Shown: positions 1-9,406, counted from the first letter of the stretch. The stretch is DNA of 64,000 nt from Chryseobacterium sp. c4a (GCF_009900745.1 NZ_WXVU01000019.1:57464-121463); one strand, 5' to 3'. Translations and numbers: made by a program. Notes: generated by a model not told the origin, from the letters alone.

Positions 1-80
1 ACTTTTCGTATACTAAACGACTTTGTTGAGCAAAGGCATCTAATAAATTAATTTAGATTTCATTAAAAAAATACAATTTA

Positions 81-1025
81 CTATATCGTATCAATCCATT
101 TGTACAAATCAACATCAGCGGAAATTCCGAACGATTTTCTGAGTCTGCTTTTTCTGGTTTGAATAGTACGGACTGCAAGATGATTATACTCTGCAATATC
201 CTTTGTGGTAAAGCCTAATTTAATGAGAGCACAAAGCTTAAATTCATCAGCACTCATATCTGGATTAAGTTGTATAAGATTCTCGTACAAATGAGGAAAC
301 ATTTGTTTTACTTTAGGTATAAAAGCAATATCATCATTCATGGCCAGTTTTACAATACCTTCCAGATCTATCTCGTCTTTATTGTTGAGTTTTACTCTCA
401 TATCAGCAATAATCTTTTCACTTCTTATAGCCTGCTGGTACAATTTTACAATCTTAAACTGCTTTGAGAGGATGAAATACCCTAGAATACTAACGCCTAA
501 AAATACTTGCAGAAAAGTAATGAGTCTTTGGTTTTCAGAAAAGAGTACATTATCTGCTCCTTCAATGGTAAAAATCCTGAAATCATAATAATGACTGATA
601 CTGAAAAGAATAAGTACAGTGAGATAAACAATTAAATTGTACCCAACTGTCTTTTTGGAATTGAAAATAAACAGAGAGGCCAACATAATGACGAAATAAT
701 ATAATGACAATCCGTTTTCAAAGCCTGTGGTGGATGAAAAAAAGAAAATCAGAAACAGAAAAAGCTCCAAACTAAACAGCGTCACAAAATGATTATAACG
801 CACCTTTGTGAAAAAGAAAAGGAAAAGATAAAAGATTCCTAATGCCGATAGAGCAAAAAAATTAAGTTTTAAACCAAACAATAAATCTCTGCATCCATTA
901 AAGATCAAAACAGCTCCAATAGAAAATGCAAATAAGTTCATCCTCTGGGCTTCAATTCTTCCCAATGGATCTGTATCGGGAGCAATATGCCTATTCGCTA
1001 TATAATCCCAGATTTTACGAAACAT
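81..1025 (-). CDS. Membrane-bound LuxR-type regulator
   Basis: This 314-aa protein joins a multi-pass membrane region to a C-terminal helix-turn-helix. About six hydrophobic segments lie between residues 30 and 190, followed by a linker and a LuxR/GerE-like domain at about 245-314 that includes the run FTTKDIAEYNHLAVRTIQTR. No receiver domain or histidine kinase is visible, so it would sense something in or at the inner membrane and bind DNA directly. Proteins of this plan are common in Flavobacteriia, but their signals are largely unknown. The ATG start gives a short charged N-terminus before the first membrane segment. It is transcribed alone. Target genes cannot be read from the sequence. 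Confidence 0.75.
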   Translation of the reverse strand: MFRKIWDYIANRHIAPDTDPLGRIEAQRMNLFAFSIGAVLIFNGCRDLLFGLKLNFFALSALGIFYLFLFFFTKVRYNHFVTLFSLELFLFLIFFFSSTTGFENGLSLYYFVIMLASLFIFNSKKTVGYNLIVYLTVLILFSISHYYDFRIFTIEGADNVLFSENQRLITFLQVFLGVSILGYFILSKQFKIVKLYQQAIRSEKIIADMRVKLNNKDEIDLEGIVKLAMNDDIAFIPKVKQMFPHLYENLIQLNPDMSADEFKLCALIKLGFTTKDIAEYNHLAVRTIQTRKSRLRKSFGISADVDLYKWIDTI

Positions 1026-1130
1026 AATTTATAGATAATTAGCAAAAACATAAAATTCAACACAAAAATAAACAAAACGCTTAATATTTTATTCAAAAAA
1101 TCACTTTTGATTACAATCTAGAGCTATTAT

Positions 1131-1448
1131 TTATACCAAAAAGATTTTTTTCCATTTTGCTACGGTGTTTCGACTCAGTTTAAAATGAATGGCTAATTGA
1201 CTATTATTGAGCTTATTTTTCTTCTGATAATCAAGAATTTTCACAATATCAGGTGTTTTATAAGACTTATATCGGCTGTTGCTTTTTTCAGAGACACCAA
1301 AAATAATGGTATTCAGCTTCAAAATATCTAACGCTAAAAGTTCATTTTTGGACAGTAAATGTTTACACAGTTTATATTTTTGTGGATATTTTCTGGCAAG
1401 AATATCAGTATAAATTTGCTTAAAATCAGGTGCTTTATATTTTTCCAT
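1131..1448 (-). CDS. Small helix-turn-helix protein (105 aa)
   Basis: The C-terminal 40 residues form a transposase/resolvase-like helix-turn-helix (SQLAIHFKLSRNTVAKWKK), so it probably binds DNA. The N-terminal half (MEKYKAPDFKQIY...) is basic and has no recognised domain. I chose the ATG at 1448 over an in-frame TTG four codons upstream. The same C-terminal half occurs as a broken copy at 6918-7076, so this is a small family within this genome. It could be a domesticated transposase OrfA or a regulator that acts on a neighbouring gene. The next gene, also on the minus strand, carries a similar C-terminal helix-turn-helix. Confidence 0.6.
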   Translation of the reverse strand: MEKYKAPDFKQIYTDILARKYPQKYKLCKHLLSKNELLALDILKLNTIIFGVSEKSNSRYKSYKTPDIVKILDYQKKNKLNNSQLAIHFKLSRNTVAKWKKIFLV

Positions 1449-1531
1449 ATTTTGATTCAATGATATAGAAGAGAAAATATTATAACATCTTTATATCTGT
1501 CATTTTCTGAGTGTTTACCTCTTTTCAAATT

Positions 1532-1960
1532 TTATCGACTGTATTTACCAATCCATTTATGAAGGGTTGTTTTAGGAATTCTATATCGTTTCAAAACCTC
1601 TTCTCTGGTCATTTCTCCACTCATGATCTGTTCAAGAATAAAATCAATGACTTCCTGGGTATATATATTTTTACGAAACCGGGGTAATATCGTTTTTTTC
1701 TCTTCAGAAGAAGAACTTTTTATTTTAGAAGAAGTGGGAGCATAAAGAATCATGTGTTGAGAATAGATTCTGAAAAAATCATATTCCAAAAGCTTGCTCC
1801 ATTGTAATAAAATTTCAGTATTCAAGCTGCTAGAGGCATACATTTCTTGGACTTGTTTTTCTGTACAGCGAAGAAACTTGCAAATACGAGATAATTCTAT
1901 ACTGTTTTCCGAAACAGCGTTTTCAATCAGATTCCCGATATGAATATTTTTATAATTCAT
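1532..1960 (-). CDS. Helix-turn-helix protein, transposase-like (142 aa)
   Basis: The last 35 residues (MTREEVLKRYRIPKTTLHKWIGKY) form a helix-turn-helix of the kind found in transposase OrfA proteins. The N-terminal part (NYKNIHIGNLIENAVSEN) resembles a second DNA-binding helical unit seen in Chryseobacterium regulators: it reads like a small Cro-type fold, with ELSRICKFLRCTEKQVQEMY. A serine/lysine-rich linker joins the halves. The ATG at 1960, preceded by a purine-rich stretch, is a better start than the far-upstream ATG, which would add an untypical hydrophobic leader. No transposase catalytic gene follows, so a regulatory role is more likely than transposition. Function is unknown. Confidence 0.6.
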   Translation of the reverse strand: MNYKNIHIGNLIENAVSENSIELSRICKFLRCTEKQVQEMYASSSLNTEILLQWSKLLEYDFFRIYSQHMILYAPTSSKIKSSSSEEKKTILPRFRKNIYTQEVIDFILEQIMSGEMTREEVLKRYRIPKTTLHKWIGKYSR

Positions 1961-2112
1961 ATTCCTTTTTTCTTTTAAAATACTGCTGAATCTCAGAAAG
2001 AGAAACAACATGTATCATCGGTTTGTGTTTTATAGTAAAATCAATGAAAATAAAAAGGATAAAAATTCATATACCTGTTGGGATTCCATTGATCAGATCG
2101 TCTTTTTTAAGA

Positions 2113-2139
2113 TTCCGGCAGGGCTTTGCCCCGCCGGAA
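2113..2139. repeat. Inverted repeat (hairpin)
   Basis: Seven-base arms (ttccggc / gccggaa) enclose a GC-rich centre (agggctttgcccc) that can itself pair (gggc/gccc). It lies just past the stop of the secreted protein on the minus strand. No clean T-tract follows on either strand, so it may be a weak terminator or a dispersed palindrome. Confidence 0.5.
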
Positions 2140-2145
2140 CTAAGC

Positions 2146-3405
2146 TTAGGAAGACATTCTTTGTGCCGTAATATGTATACGTCTGATGTTATTGGCCGGA
2201 ATATTATCATTTAAATTATCAACGTAAACGAAAATGGTTAATCGATACCAAACTCCATCAATAGCAAGATCTATTGTTTCTATTTCCTGAGAATCATCAG
2301 AGCTGCTTGTAGAATTTATAGGAGTTGAACCACTGTTCATATTATCTCCCCAATTAAGGTAAATCCCGTTATCTGTTTCTACATAACCTCCGGGAGCGAC
2401 TAAGATATTGGCTCGGCGGAAACGATCTACACTGGATAATGCAGCATACCACATTTTAACATTATTGGAAGAAACATTCACTAGCCTCGGGTTGTAGGTA
2501 ACTCCGCCTGAACCTGTATTAGAACTAGACCAAAAACTAAGATCTAACCTCACCTTTCCTCCTAAAATAGGTGGATTTGGAATCATAGAACTTAATAAAC
2601 CTGTTGTCGTTGCCGGAACTTCATACGTAAAAAACTGATATTCTCCCGGGCTTAGCTTTTTACCTCCACCTACTTCTGCGTTACAAGTTTGCCCTCCGAT
2701 TGAAACAGGAAATATTGTAGTATTGGGGCTGGATACTGTAGGAGTTCCTGAAATAGTATAAATTAAAGTTCCTGCTCCTTGGGCAAAATTACCTTGTGTA
2801 ATCGTTGCGGTAAGTCCGTTTACAGGGCCTAATGTCTGTGCTGAATATATTCCCCCATTTCCTCCGGTATAAGGAATTGTCATTGTTCCCTGGAAAGGAG
2901 TTCCTGCAGTGTATGTCAATGGATCAAGATTAACATCAGTACATCTCAAAGCACCTATAACTCCCTGTTGTAATGAACGCCCGTCTAAAGGTCTCCATTG
3001 AGTACCGTCCCAATATACATATCCGGCATAAGTAAATGTAGACTGTGTCCCCAGATTATACACCAATAATCCGGTAGCAGGATTAGGAATGCTAGTTGAG
3101 TCATTGTAAGCCGTTAGAGCAACTCTCGGCCCCAAAAAGCCTTTTTGCTTCCCTATCGTCAACTGACTGACATTGAGTTCTAAAATTGCTGATCCATCAG
3201 GTGAGGTTGTTCCTACTCCAACACTTCCATCAGCCATGACTACAAAATCATTGGCTTGCTGCCCTGCAGTAGGAATTCCTGTTAGAGAATTGTCTTTTTT
3301 ACCATCAATATTAAAGATTCCTTGTGGATTAGAGGTATTGATACCAACCTGTGAATAACTCATTGAGCAGGCCATTATAGCTAATGGCAGAAGATACTTT
3401 TTCAT
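2146..3405 (-). CDS. Secreted hypothetical protein (419 aa)
   Basis: A signal peptide (MKKYLLPLAIMACSMSYSQ) is followed by VGINTSNPQGIFNIDG, an N-terminal signature common in exported Chryseobacterium surface proteins. The middle is rich in Gly, Thr, Ser and Pro and looks like beta-sandwich repeats (about residues 150-245, with YTAGTPFQGTMTIPYTGGNGG). The C-terminal 170 residues form another beta-rich domain. I do not see a type IX secretion C-terminal signal. The two cysteines of the middle region (ALRCTDV, GQTCNAE) may pair. The protein is probably cell-surface or extracellular; the role is unknown. It is transcribed alone. Confidence 0.65.
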   Translation of the reverse strand: MKKYLLPLAIMACSMSYSQVGINTSNPQGIFNIDGKKDNSLTGIPTAGQQANDFVVMADGSVGVGTTSPDGSAILELNVSQLTIGKQKGFLGPRVALTAYNDSTSIPNPATGLLVYNLGTQSTFTYAGYVYWDGTQWRPLDGRSLQQGVIGALRCTDVNLDPLTYTAGTPFQGTMTIPYTGGNGGIYSAQTLGPVNGLTATITQGNFAQGAGTLIYTISGTPTVSSPNTTIFPVSIGGQTCNAEVGGGKKLSPGEYQFFTYEVPATTTGLLSSMIPNPPILGGKVRLDLSFWSSSNTGSGGVTYNPRLVNVSSNNVKMWYAALSSVDRFRRANILVAPGGYVETDNGIYLNWGDNMNSGSTPINSTSSSDDSQEIETIDLAIDGVWYRLTIFVYVDNLNDNIPANNIRRIHITAQRMSS

Positions 3406-3959
3406 ACTGTGTTTATTGTATTTAAATTGATTGTTACAATGGTTTTAGTCAAAGAAATGCTGACTTTGATATTTTTTTGTTTTTTCTCAATACATATTTG
3501 GGCAGGTATTCTGTAAAAAAAGATGGGTATCAAATATCTTTTTTCATCACTCTAATTGCTCTTTTCACAGCCCTGCTGATCCTTCAAAATTATGATGCAA
3601 GATTAGAGTTATTTTATCCGAAACCCAAGAAAAGCAATACGCTACAGATACACTACAAGCTAACAACCATATACGTCAAAGATACGTTTAGCACACAAAA
3701 ACAAAACACAATAAACTAACAATCAAACAATTAAAAACAAAAGTTCTAACTTAATAAAAAATTACAATATCTTGAACATTAGGATAAAAACAAACTCCAT
3801 ATAAAACAATTTTTATATAGGGATTTATTCCATATATGTTATAAGGAAAGAAATTTATTGAGAATTCGAACTCCGTTTTACACAATTATTCTAAGCAGGT
3901 AAAAAGTGTTTTTAGATTGATGTTATTAAAGAAGCTAAGAATATTGTATATCTTCCTAT
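3406..3959. other. Intergenic region, no gene supported
   Basis: This AT-rich stretch separates two minus-strand genes. It must carry the promoter of the secreted protein at its left end. A plus-strand reading frame of 80 codons at 3477-3719 has no plausible ribosome site or family signature and was not accepted. No repeat or RNA gene was recognised. Confidence 0.5.
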
Positions 3960-5453
3960 TCAGATTATTTTTTTGAATGTTGTTCCACCTTGTATATCCA
4001 TCACAACTTCACTCACATTTCCTTTATCATCAAGGTTGAAATTGAAATCAAAATCGGGGTTCATTTGCTGAGCAACATCTTCAGTAAGTTTTGAAGAGAA
4101 AAGGTCATATTGTTTATGCACCAATATAAATTTGAATGTTGGAAAGGTGACATACAGATCATTTCCTAGTTTTGAAATTTTGAAAGTTCCATACCCTTTG
4201 TTGGTATATTCACCGCAATAAGAATCTAAATCATGAGTGGGCTTTTTCTTCTCATTAACTGCTGTATTTACATTCTTTTCCGGTTTTATAATATCATATT
4301 GCTCTTTTTCATAAGGATAAGGTTTATCATGATCCAATCTGAGCATCCGAATAGAAATCATATTGGCAATAGTATTAGAAATATCAGAATTATGTTGGTT
4401 AGACAATACAACAACTCCAAATTTGTCTGCAGGAAACATCGAAACACTAGAGGTAAAACCAGATACGCCCCCGTCATGCGAAACCTTATAGTGTCCTTTA
4501 AAAACTTGGGTAAACCAACCATATCCATGCGCAAATAAAAAATTTTTCTGGTCAGATTTTACAGGCGGTGTCCCGTCAATCACAGTTTTGGCGCTCATCG
4601 CATTGTTGGTATAATCTTTTGAAATGAGCATTGTACTTTCAAAGCTTCCATTATTTAACCAAAGTCTTACCCAGTTCCCCATATCTAATGCTGAACTATT
4701 CACTGCAGCTCCGGGTTTATCATTATCCGGCTTTTGAAATAACAATTTTTCAATACTGTTATGATAAAGCCCATAAGGATAAGAAAAGTCTTTCTGTTTT
4801 ATCATTTCATCTACCGATGTATTGCTATTATTCATTTTCAAAGGGTTCAATATCTTCTCTTTGATAAGTTCATCCCAACTTTTACCATTAAGCTGTTCTG
4901 CAATGGTTCCTAACATAAGATATCCAAAATTGCTATATTTCCAGCTGTTCCTAGGTTCTCCGTTTTCTTTTAAAAAAGGAAGTCTCTGCATCAAATCAAT
5001 TCTCTTGGAAGCTGGAAAAAAAATATAGGTACCATCTACACTTCCCAATCCGCTTCTATGTTCTAGTAAATCTTCAATGGTAATCAACGCATTCATTCGA
5101 TCTGTAGAAAATGTTAAACCGGGAATATATTTAAAGGGTTTATCCTGAAGGGAAAGTTTTTTCTCATCTTTCAACATTCCTATCAAAGCGGATGTAAACG
5201 CTTTGGTATTGCTGCCAATGCAAAAAATAGTATTGGGGGTTACCGGAAGTTTATTTTCATAATCTCTATATCCATATCCTTTGCTATATATTATTTTATC
5301 ATTCTTCACAATCGCCACCGATACCCCTACTCCTTTATAATCATTCAAAATTTTAGTGATTTCGTCATCTAATCCTTTCAGGTTTTCTCTTATTTCCTGG
5401 CTCAATAGTAAAGGACATAATAATATGCTCAGCAGATACATTATTTTTTTCAT
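3960..5453 (-). CDS. Secreted serine hydrolase, class C beta-lactamase family
   Basis: A signal peptide (LLSILLCPLLLSQ) is followed by a beta-lactamase/transpeptidase-like fold. The three active-site elements of the AmpC/DD-peptidase family are visible: S81-x-x-K84 (SNTK), Y173-x-N175 (YSN) and H326-D-G-G in place of KTG. An HxG third motif is typical of esterase and peptidase members rather than true beta-lactamases. Residues about 405-497 form a separate C-terminal beta domain (DUF3471-like, LDSYCGEYTNKGYGTF). The enzyme acts in the periplasm or at the surface. The substrate could be a D-amino peptide, an ester or a small amide. Resistance to beta-lactams cannot be inferred. It is monocistronic. 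Confidence 0.8.
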   Translation of the reverse strand: MKKIMYLLSILLCPLLLSQEIRENLKGLDDEITKILNDYKGVGVSVAIVKNDKIIYSKGYGYRDYENKLPVTPNTIFCIGSNTKAFTSALIGMLKDEKKLSLQDKPFKYIPGLTFSTDRMNALITIEDLLEHRSGLGSVDGTYIFFPASKRIDLMQRLPFLKENGEPRNSWKYSNFGYLMLGTIAEQLNGKSWDELIKEKILNPLKMNNSNTSVDEMIKQKDFSYPYGLYHNSIEKLLFQKPDNDKPGAAVNSSALDMGNWVRLWLNNGSFESTMLISKDYTNNAMSAKTVIDGTPPVKSDQKNFLFAHGYGWFTQVFKGHYKVSHDGGVSGFTSSVSMFPADKFGVVVLSNQHNSDISNTIANMISIRMLRLDHDKPYPYEKEQYDIIKPEKNVNTAVNEKKKPTHDLDSYCGEYTNKGYGTFKISKLGNDLYVTFPTFKFILVHKQYDLFSSKLTEDVAQQMNPDFDFNFNLDDKGNVSEVVMDIQGGTTFKKII

Positions 5454-5643
5454 AGTATTAAGTTTTTAAGTGAATTGATCCATATCTAATTTTAAATACC
5501 ATTGTCATTTCAAGTGCTATAAATTTACACTTATTAAGCTTTAAATGAACCAATTACATTCACTTATTTTATTTTAAAAATGCAGTTTTTTTATCGGCAT
5601 TTTTTTAAATATTGAAAATTAATAATCAGCCGGCTTTTATTAA

Positions 5644-5651
5644 TACATTTG
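5644..5651 (+). promoter_or_regulatory. Bacteroidetes -7 promoter box (TACATTTG)
   Basis: A perfect TAnnTTTG box ends seven bases before the first ATG of the glycosylase gene. Transcription would start at about 5657-5660, which implies a leaderless or almost leaderless mRNA. Confidence 0.5.
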
Positions 5652-5658
5652 TAATGCT

Positions 5659-6861
5659 ATGGATATGAAAAAGATACTCTCATTAGAAACCTTACAGCTT
5701 GCCACATTAGAGAGCCAGGGATTGACACAGGCTACTCCTTTCGGAACCGGAAAAGATGCAGTATTGAATGCATTAGAACATCTTGGCTACATCCAGATTG
5801 ATACCTTATCTATTGTGGAACGAGCCCATCACCATACATTATGGACAAGAATCCCTGATTTTCAGTCCGATTATCTGGATGAATTGGTGGAAGAACGTAA
5901 AGTATTTGAGTATTGGTTTCATGCTGCTTCTTATCTCCCAATGCAGGATTTCCGTTATGTGCTTCCTCAAATGCTTCATATAAAACAAAATGAATCACAT
6001 TATTATAAGGCTGATAAAAACGTGATGGAATATGTGATAGATACCATCCGAGCTGAAGGCCCTAAAATGGCAAGAGATTTTGAGAGTAAAAAGGATAAAG
6101 CTGGAAGCTGGTGGAACTGGAAACCTGCAAAACTCGCTCTTGAAAGGCTCTTCATACAGGGAGACCTGATGATAAGTGGCCGAAGCGGCATGCAAAAAAC
6201 ATATGATCTTACGGAAAGGGTATTGCCATCGTCTATCAATACAACAGAACCTACCCCGATAGAACTTGCTGAATACCTGGTAAGAACTGCTCTTCGAGCT
6301 TACGGATTCACTACTTTAAAACAAATTACTTATCTCAGGAAAGGAGAAGCATTGAAAAAGAATGTGAATTTGGTATTACAGTCCTTACTTGAAAAGGGAG
6401 AAATACATCAGATTTCTATTGAAGGACTTCCCGCTGTTTTTATTCGGAGTGATATATTTGAAAAATCATTTGAATCAGCAAAATCTGATATCAGATTGCT
6501 ATCTCCGTTTGACAATGCCGTTATCCACCGTGACCGTATTAAACAAGTTTTTGATTTCGATTTCAGGCTTGAGTGCTATGTTCCCAAAGAAAAAAGACAA
6601 TACGGCTATTTCTGTCTACCCATTTTATTTGGAAATACTTTTATTGGAAGAGTGGATTGTAAAGCTCACAGAAAGGATAAAAGATTTGAATTGATTCATC
6701 TCCATATTGAAAATACAGATATTGCTCTAGAGCTATGGTTACCATCATTTGTAGCGTCTGTAAAGCGTTTCGCCTTATTTAATGGTTGTGAATCATTACA
6801 AATCAGCCAAGTAAGTCCATCCGGATTCAAAAATTTAATTCATAATGCTTTATCTCGTTAA
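5659..6861 (+). CDS. AlkX/YcaQ-type DNA glycosylase (winged-helix)
   Basis: The 400-aa protein belongs to the HTH_42 (DUF1006) family of DNA glycosylases that remove bulky alkyl adducts and unhook interstrand crosslinks. Family landmarks: an N-terminal helix-turn-helix region, the motif Q46-I-D48 (GYIQIDTLSIVERAHHHTLWTR), which matches the Q-x-D catalytic signature of the YcaQ/AlkX branch (the AlkZ branch has Q-x-Q), and the later run LLSPFDNAVIHRDR. Length is normal for the family. Two in-frame ATG codons lie six bases apart (5659 and 5665), and a -7 box sits immediately upstream. It is transcribed alone and ends in a hairpin. The exact lesion cannot be told from sequence. Confidence 0.85.
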   Translation: MDMKKILSLETLQLATLESQGLTQATPFGTGKDAVLNALEHLGYIQIDTLSIVERAHHHTLWTRIPDFQSDYLDELVEERKVFEYWFHAASYLPMQDFRYVLPQMLHIKQNESHYYKADKNVMEYVIDTIRAEGPKMARDFESKKDKAGSWWNWKPAKLALERLFIQGDLMISGRSGMQKTYDLTERVLPSSINTTEPTPIELAEYLVRTALRAYGFTTLKQITYLRKGEALKKNVNLVLQSLLEKGEIHQISIEGLPAVFIRSDIFEKSFESAKSDIRLLSPFDNAVIHRDRIKQVFDFDFRLECYVPKEKRQYGYFCLPILFGNTFIGRVDCKAHRKDKRFELIHLHIENTDIALELWLPSFVASVKRFALFNGCESLQISQVSPSGFKNLIHNALSR

Positions 6862-6883
6862 TGCTAAAGCTTTATGAATGTAA

Positions 6884-6911
6884 AAACCTGCAATTGTAGT
6901 AATGCAGGTTT
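6884..6911 (+). terminator. Hairpin after the glycosylase gene
   Basis: Nine-base arms (aaacctgca / tgcaggttt) flank a 10-base loop, about 20 bases after the stop codon. The 3' side is only moderately T-rich. Confidence 0.6.
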
Positions 6912-6917
6912 ATTCTC

Positions 6918-7076
6918 TCATCTTTGTGTCACAAGCTTCTCCAGCCTTTTCCATTTTGTAATGGCATTTCTGCTCATCTTAAAATGACTGGCCAATTGTG
7001 AATTGTTCAGTCTGTTTTTTTTTTCTGATACTCCAGGACTCTCAAAATATCATTCTCGTTGTAAGCCCGATGCTTT
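6918..7076 (-). pseudogene. Broken copy of the small HTH protein
   Basis: Read on the minus strand, two frames joined at a run of ten A residues (7015-7024 region) give HRAYNENDILRVLEYQKK and then NRLNNSQLASHFKMSRNA..TKWKR. This closely matches the C-terminal half of the 105-aa protein at 1131-1448 (DIVKILDYQKKNKLNNSQLAIHFKLSRNTVAKWKK). The A10 run shifts the frame, and an in-frame TAA lies just upstream, so the N-terminal half is missing. This is a decayed paralogue. A homopolymer sequencing error could explain the frameshift, but not the missing N-terminus. Confidence 0.7.
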
Positions 7077-7224
7077 TAAGAACATTTTTCATGATCTAAA
7101 AAGAATTTTAGCAAAATTATCATTAATAAAACGACGAAAAAAGTGAATTTTTATAGATTTTTGTTGATAAAAAGACATTCTGTTGATCGCTAGAAAAAAA
7201 CTATATTTACCCTAAATAAAGGAA

Positions 7225-8064
7225 ATGGAGCTTTTCCCCATTATTGATATCCAGGATTTCAGAGAAAAACAGCTTTCCGGAAATGAAAACTTTTCTTATT
7301 CCGAGCTTAAAGGCATTCATCATATTGAACGGCCTCACAGACATCATTTCTTTCTATTGGTACTTTTTGAACAAGCCGGAGGTCTTCATACCATCGATTT
7401 TAATGAATATAAAATAGGAAACAGACAAATTCATATCCTCTTTCCAAAGCAAGTGCACACCTGGAACCTTGAACAGCATACCATCGGCTATCAGCTTATG
7501 GTAGACCGGGAACATTTTGAAAAATTTTCATCCAATTTTCCTTTTTCTTTTGCTTATTATCAGAAAAACCCTGTACTCAATTTACCTGAATCTGTTTTTG
7601 ATCTGCTTCTTTATGAATTTAAAGCGATTCAAAATGAATTGGAAGAAAAAGATATTCTTCCTGAAGTGATTCACGCAAGAACTGCAGTCATCATCGCCAT
7701 GGTAAGTAAAGAAATTCGAAAAATTTTCCATGCCAACGAAAACAATCCTTACAATACCCGACTTGTAAAATTGAATGAACTTATTGACGAATTTTTCAAG
7801 GAAGAAAAATCAGTTTCATTTTATGCAGAAAAGCTGAATATTTCAATGAGCTATCTTACCAAAATATGCAGAACCCAATTGCAGACATCTCCTACTCAGC
7901 TTATTTTACAGCGTACCATTCTTGAAGCCAAGAGACTTCTAAAATCCACCGACCTATCAGTCAAAGAGATTGCTTTCGAGCTTGGATTTATTGACTCACC
8001 TTACTTTTCCAATTTCTTCAAACAACATATAGGAATTTCCCCAAAACAGTTCAGAGATCAGTGA
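7225..8064 (+). CDS. AraC-family transcriptional regulator
   Basis: The N-terminal cupin-like sensing domain (residues about 20-110, with HHIERPHRHHFFLLVLFE) is followed by a C-terminal AraC DNA-binding domain at about 190-279. Both helix-turn-helix units are visible (VSFYAEKLNISMSYLTKICR and LSVKEIAFELGFIDSPYFSN). The ATG is preceded by a good AAAGGA ribosome site. The MFS exporter gene starts 80 bases downstream on the same strand with its own promoter box, so this regulator probably controls that exporter in response to a small molecule. The ligand is unknown. Confidence 0.85.
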   Translation: MELFPIIDIQDFREKQLSGNENFSYSELKGIHHIERPHRHHFFLLVLFEQAGGLHTIDFNEYKIGNRQIHILFPKQVHTWNLEQHTIGYQLMVDREHFEKFSSNFPFSFAYYQKNPVLNLPESVFDLLLYEFKAIQNELEEKDILPEVIHARTAVIIAMVSKEIRKIFHANENNPYNTRLVKLNELIDEFFKEEKSVSFYAEKLNISMSYLTKICRTQLQTSPTQLILQRTILEAKRLLKSTDLSVKEIAFELGFIDSPYFSNFFKQHIGISPKQFRDQ

Positions 8065-8118
8065 TCGATTTTTCAATGCTTGGATCGGATTCTTCATCTT
8101 CTTGAAAATGCTTCTGGC

Positions 8119-8126
8119 TAATTTTG
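8119..8126 (+). promoter_or_regulatory. Promoter -7 box for the MFS gene
   Basis: TAATTTTG matches TAnnTTTG and lies 18 bases before the ATG at 8145. It overlaps an in-frame TTG that might be taken as a start, which argues for the ATG as the true start codon. Confidence 0.5.
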
Positions 8127-8144
8127 CACAGCAAATTCAAACAG

Positions 8145-9380
8145 ATGATACAGACCAATAATATAACAGATCCAAAAGCTGTACAGACAAAAATAGAAAC
8201 AGAGCACACTAAACCCGAACTTACCCAATCCTTACTTTGGCTCATCACCATAACCACAGGTATTGTGGTAGGTAACAACTATTATAATCAACCTCTTCTG
8301 GGGCTGATGGCTAAAGACTTCCAGGTAACTGAAGCAGCGATCAGTATTATTGCGATGCTTACCCAAGTAGGCTTTGCGGTCGGGCTACTTTTTATTGTTC
8401 CTTTGGGAGATATGGTACAGCGAAAAAAATTAATACTTTCTATCTTTTTACTGATCATTGTTTCTCTCATGGGAATGGTTTTAGCCCCTACTCTTCCCTG
8501 GCTTTATATTGCCAGCTTCATGGTAGGATTCAGTTCGGTAGTCCCTCAGATGCTTGTTCCTTTGACTGCAGAATTATCTACTCCGGAAAAACGCAGCTCT
8601 TCTATAGGAATGGTTATGAGTGGTCTATTGCTGGGTATTCTTTTATCACGTGTTGCGGCAGGATTTATCGGAGATATTTGGGGTTGGAAGGCCATTTATT
8701 ATATTGCGATCGGATGTATGGTGGCATTGATGGCATTACTCGCCATAAAACTTCCGGATGTAAAACCTACTTTTAAAGGTCATTACGGGCAATTGATGCA
8801 TTCTTTAATCCATCTGACCAAAACACAGCCGGTTTTACGTCTTTCAGCTTTTAGAGGAGCTTTAGGTTTCGCCGGATTCAGCGCTTTTTGGATCACTCTT
8901 GTGTTTCATTTAGAAGAAGCTCCTTTCCATGCAGGATCTGCAGTGGCCGGTTCTTTTGGATTAATCGGTGCAGTAGGTGCTCTTGCTGCTTCGGCAGTAG
9001 GAAAAGTTGCTAAAAGGGTTTCTACATACACCATTATCCTTGTAGCGATATTCATGCTATTAGCAAGCTGGATTATCTTTTACTTTGGAGGATATACTTA
9101 TTTCGGACTGATTCTTGGAGTGATCCTGATCGACCTGGGATTACAATCAATGCACATCAGTAATCAATCTACATTCTTTGCATTGAATATAGGTGCTACC
9201 AATCGACTGAATACAGTGTATATGTTCAGTTACTTTGCAGGAGGTTCTTTAGGAAGTTATCTCGCCTCTCAGGCCTGGAAGTATTTCAAATGGGATGGTG
9301 TTGTATTTACAGGATTATTCTGTACACTGTTGGTGCTGGCTGCTCATCTTCTCTATGGAAAAAAAACGTCCGTGAACTAG
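8145..9380 (+). CDS. MFS transporter
   Basis: A 411-aa protein with about twelve membrane segments and major facilitator superfamily signatures: GDMVQRKK in the loop between helices 2 and 3, and the GLLLGILLSRVAAGFIGDIWGWKAIYY region of helices 5 and 6. It resembles the drug/metabolite efflux branch (EmrB/YnfM-like). It acts in the inner membrane as a proton-driven exporter; the substrate is not predictable. The upstream AraC gene is its likely regulator. I use the ATG at 8145 because the upstream TTG lies inside a promoter box. A strong hairpin follows the gene. Confidence 0.85.
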   Translation: MIQTNNITDPKAVQTKIETEHTKPELTQSLLWLITITTGIVVGNNYYNQPLLGLMAKDFQVTEAAISIIAMLTQVGFAVGLLFIVPLGDMVQRKKLILSIFLLIIVSLMGMVLAPTLPWLYIASFMVGFSSVVPQMLVPLTAELSTPEKRSSSIGMVMSGLLLGILLSRVAAGFIGDIWGWKAIYYIAIGCMVALMALLAIKLPDVKPTFKGHYGQLMHSLIHLTKTQPVLRLSAFRGALGFAGFSAFWITLVFHLEEAPFHAGSAVAGSFGLIGAVGALAASAVGKVAKRVSTYTIILVAIFMLLASWIIFYFGGYTYFGLILGVILIDLGLQSMHISNQSTFFALNIGATNRLNTVYMFSYFAGGSLGSYLASQAWKYFKWDGVVFTGLFCTLLVLAAHLLYGKKTSVN

Positions 9381-9406
9381 AACTAGATATTTTATAACTC
9401 TTTTTT

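Noticed and set aside
2146..3405. A type IX secretion cargo protein
   Set aside because: No T9SS C-terminal signal is visible, so only a signal peptide is claimed.
3477..3719. An 80-codon plus-strand frame in the gap before the serine hydrolase
   Set aside because: No ribosome site, no family signature, and the composition fits AT-rich non-coding DNA.
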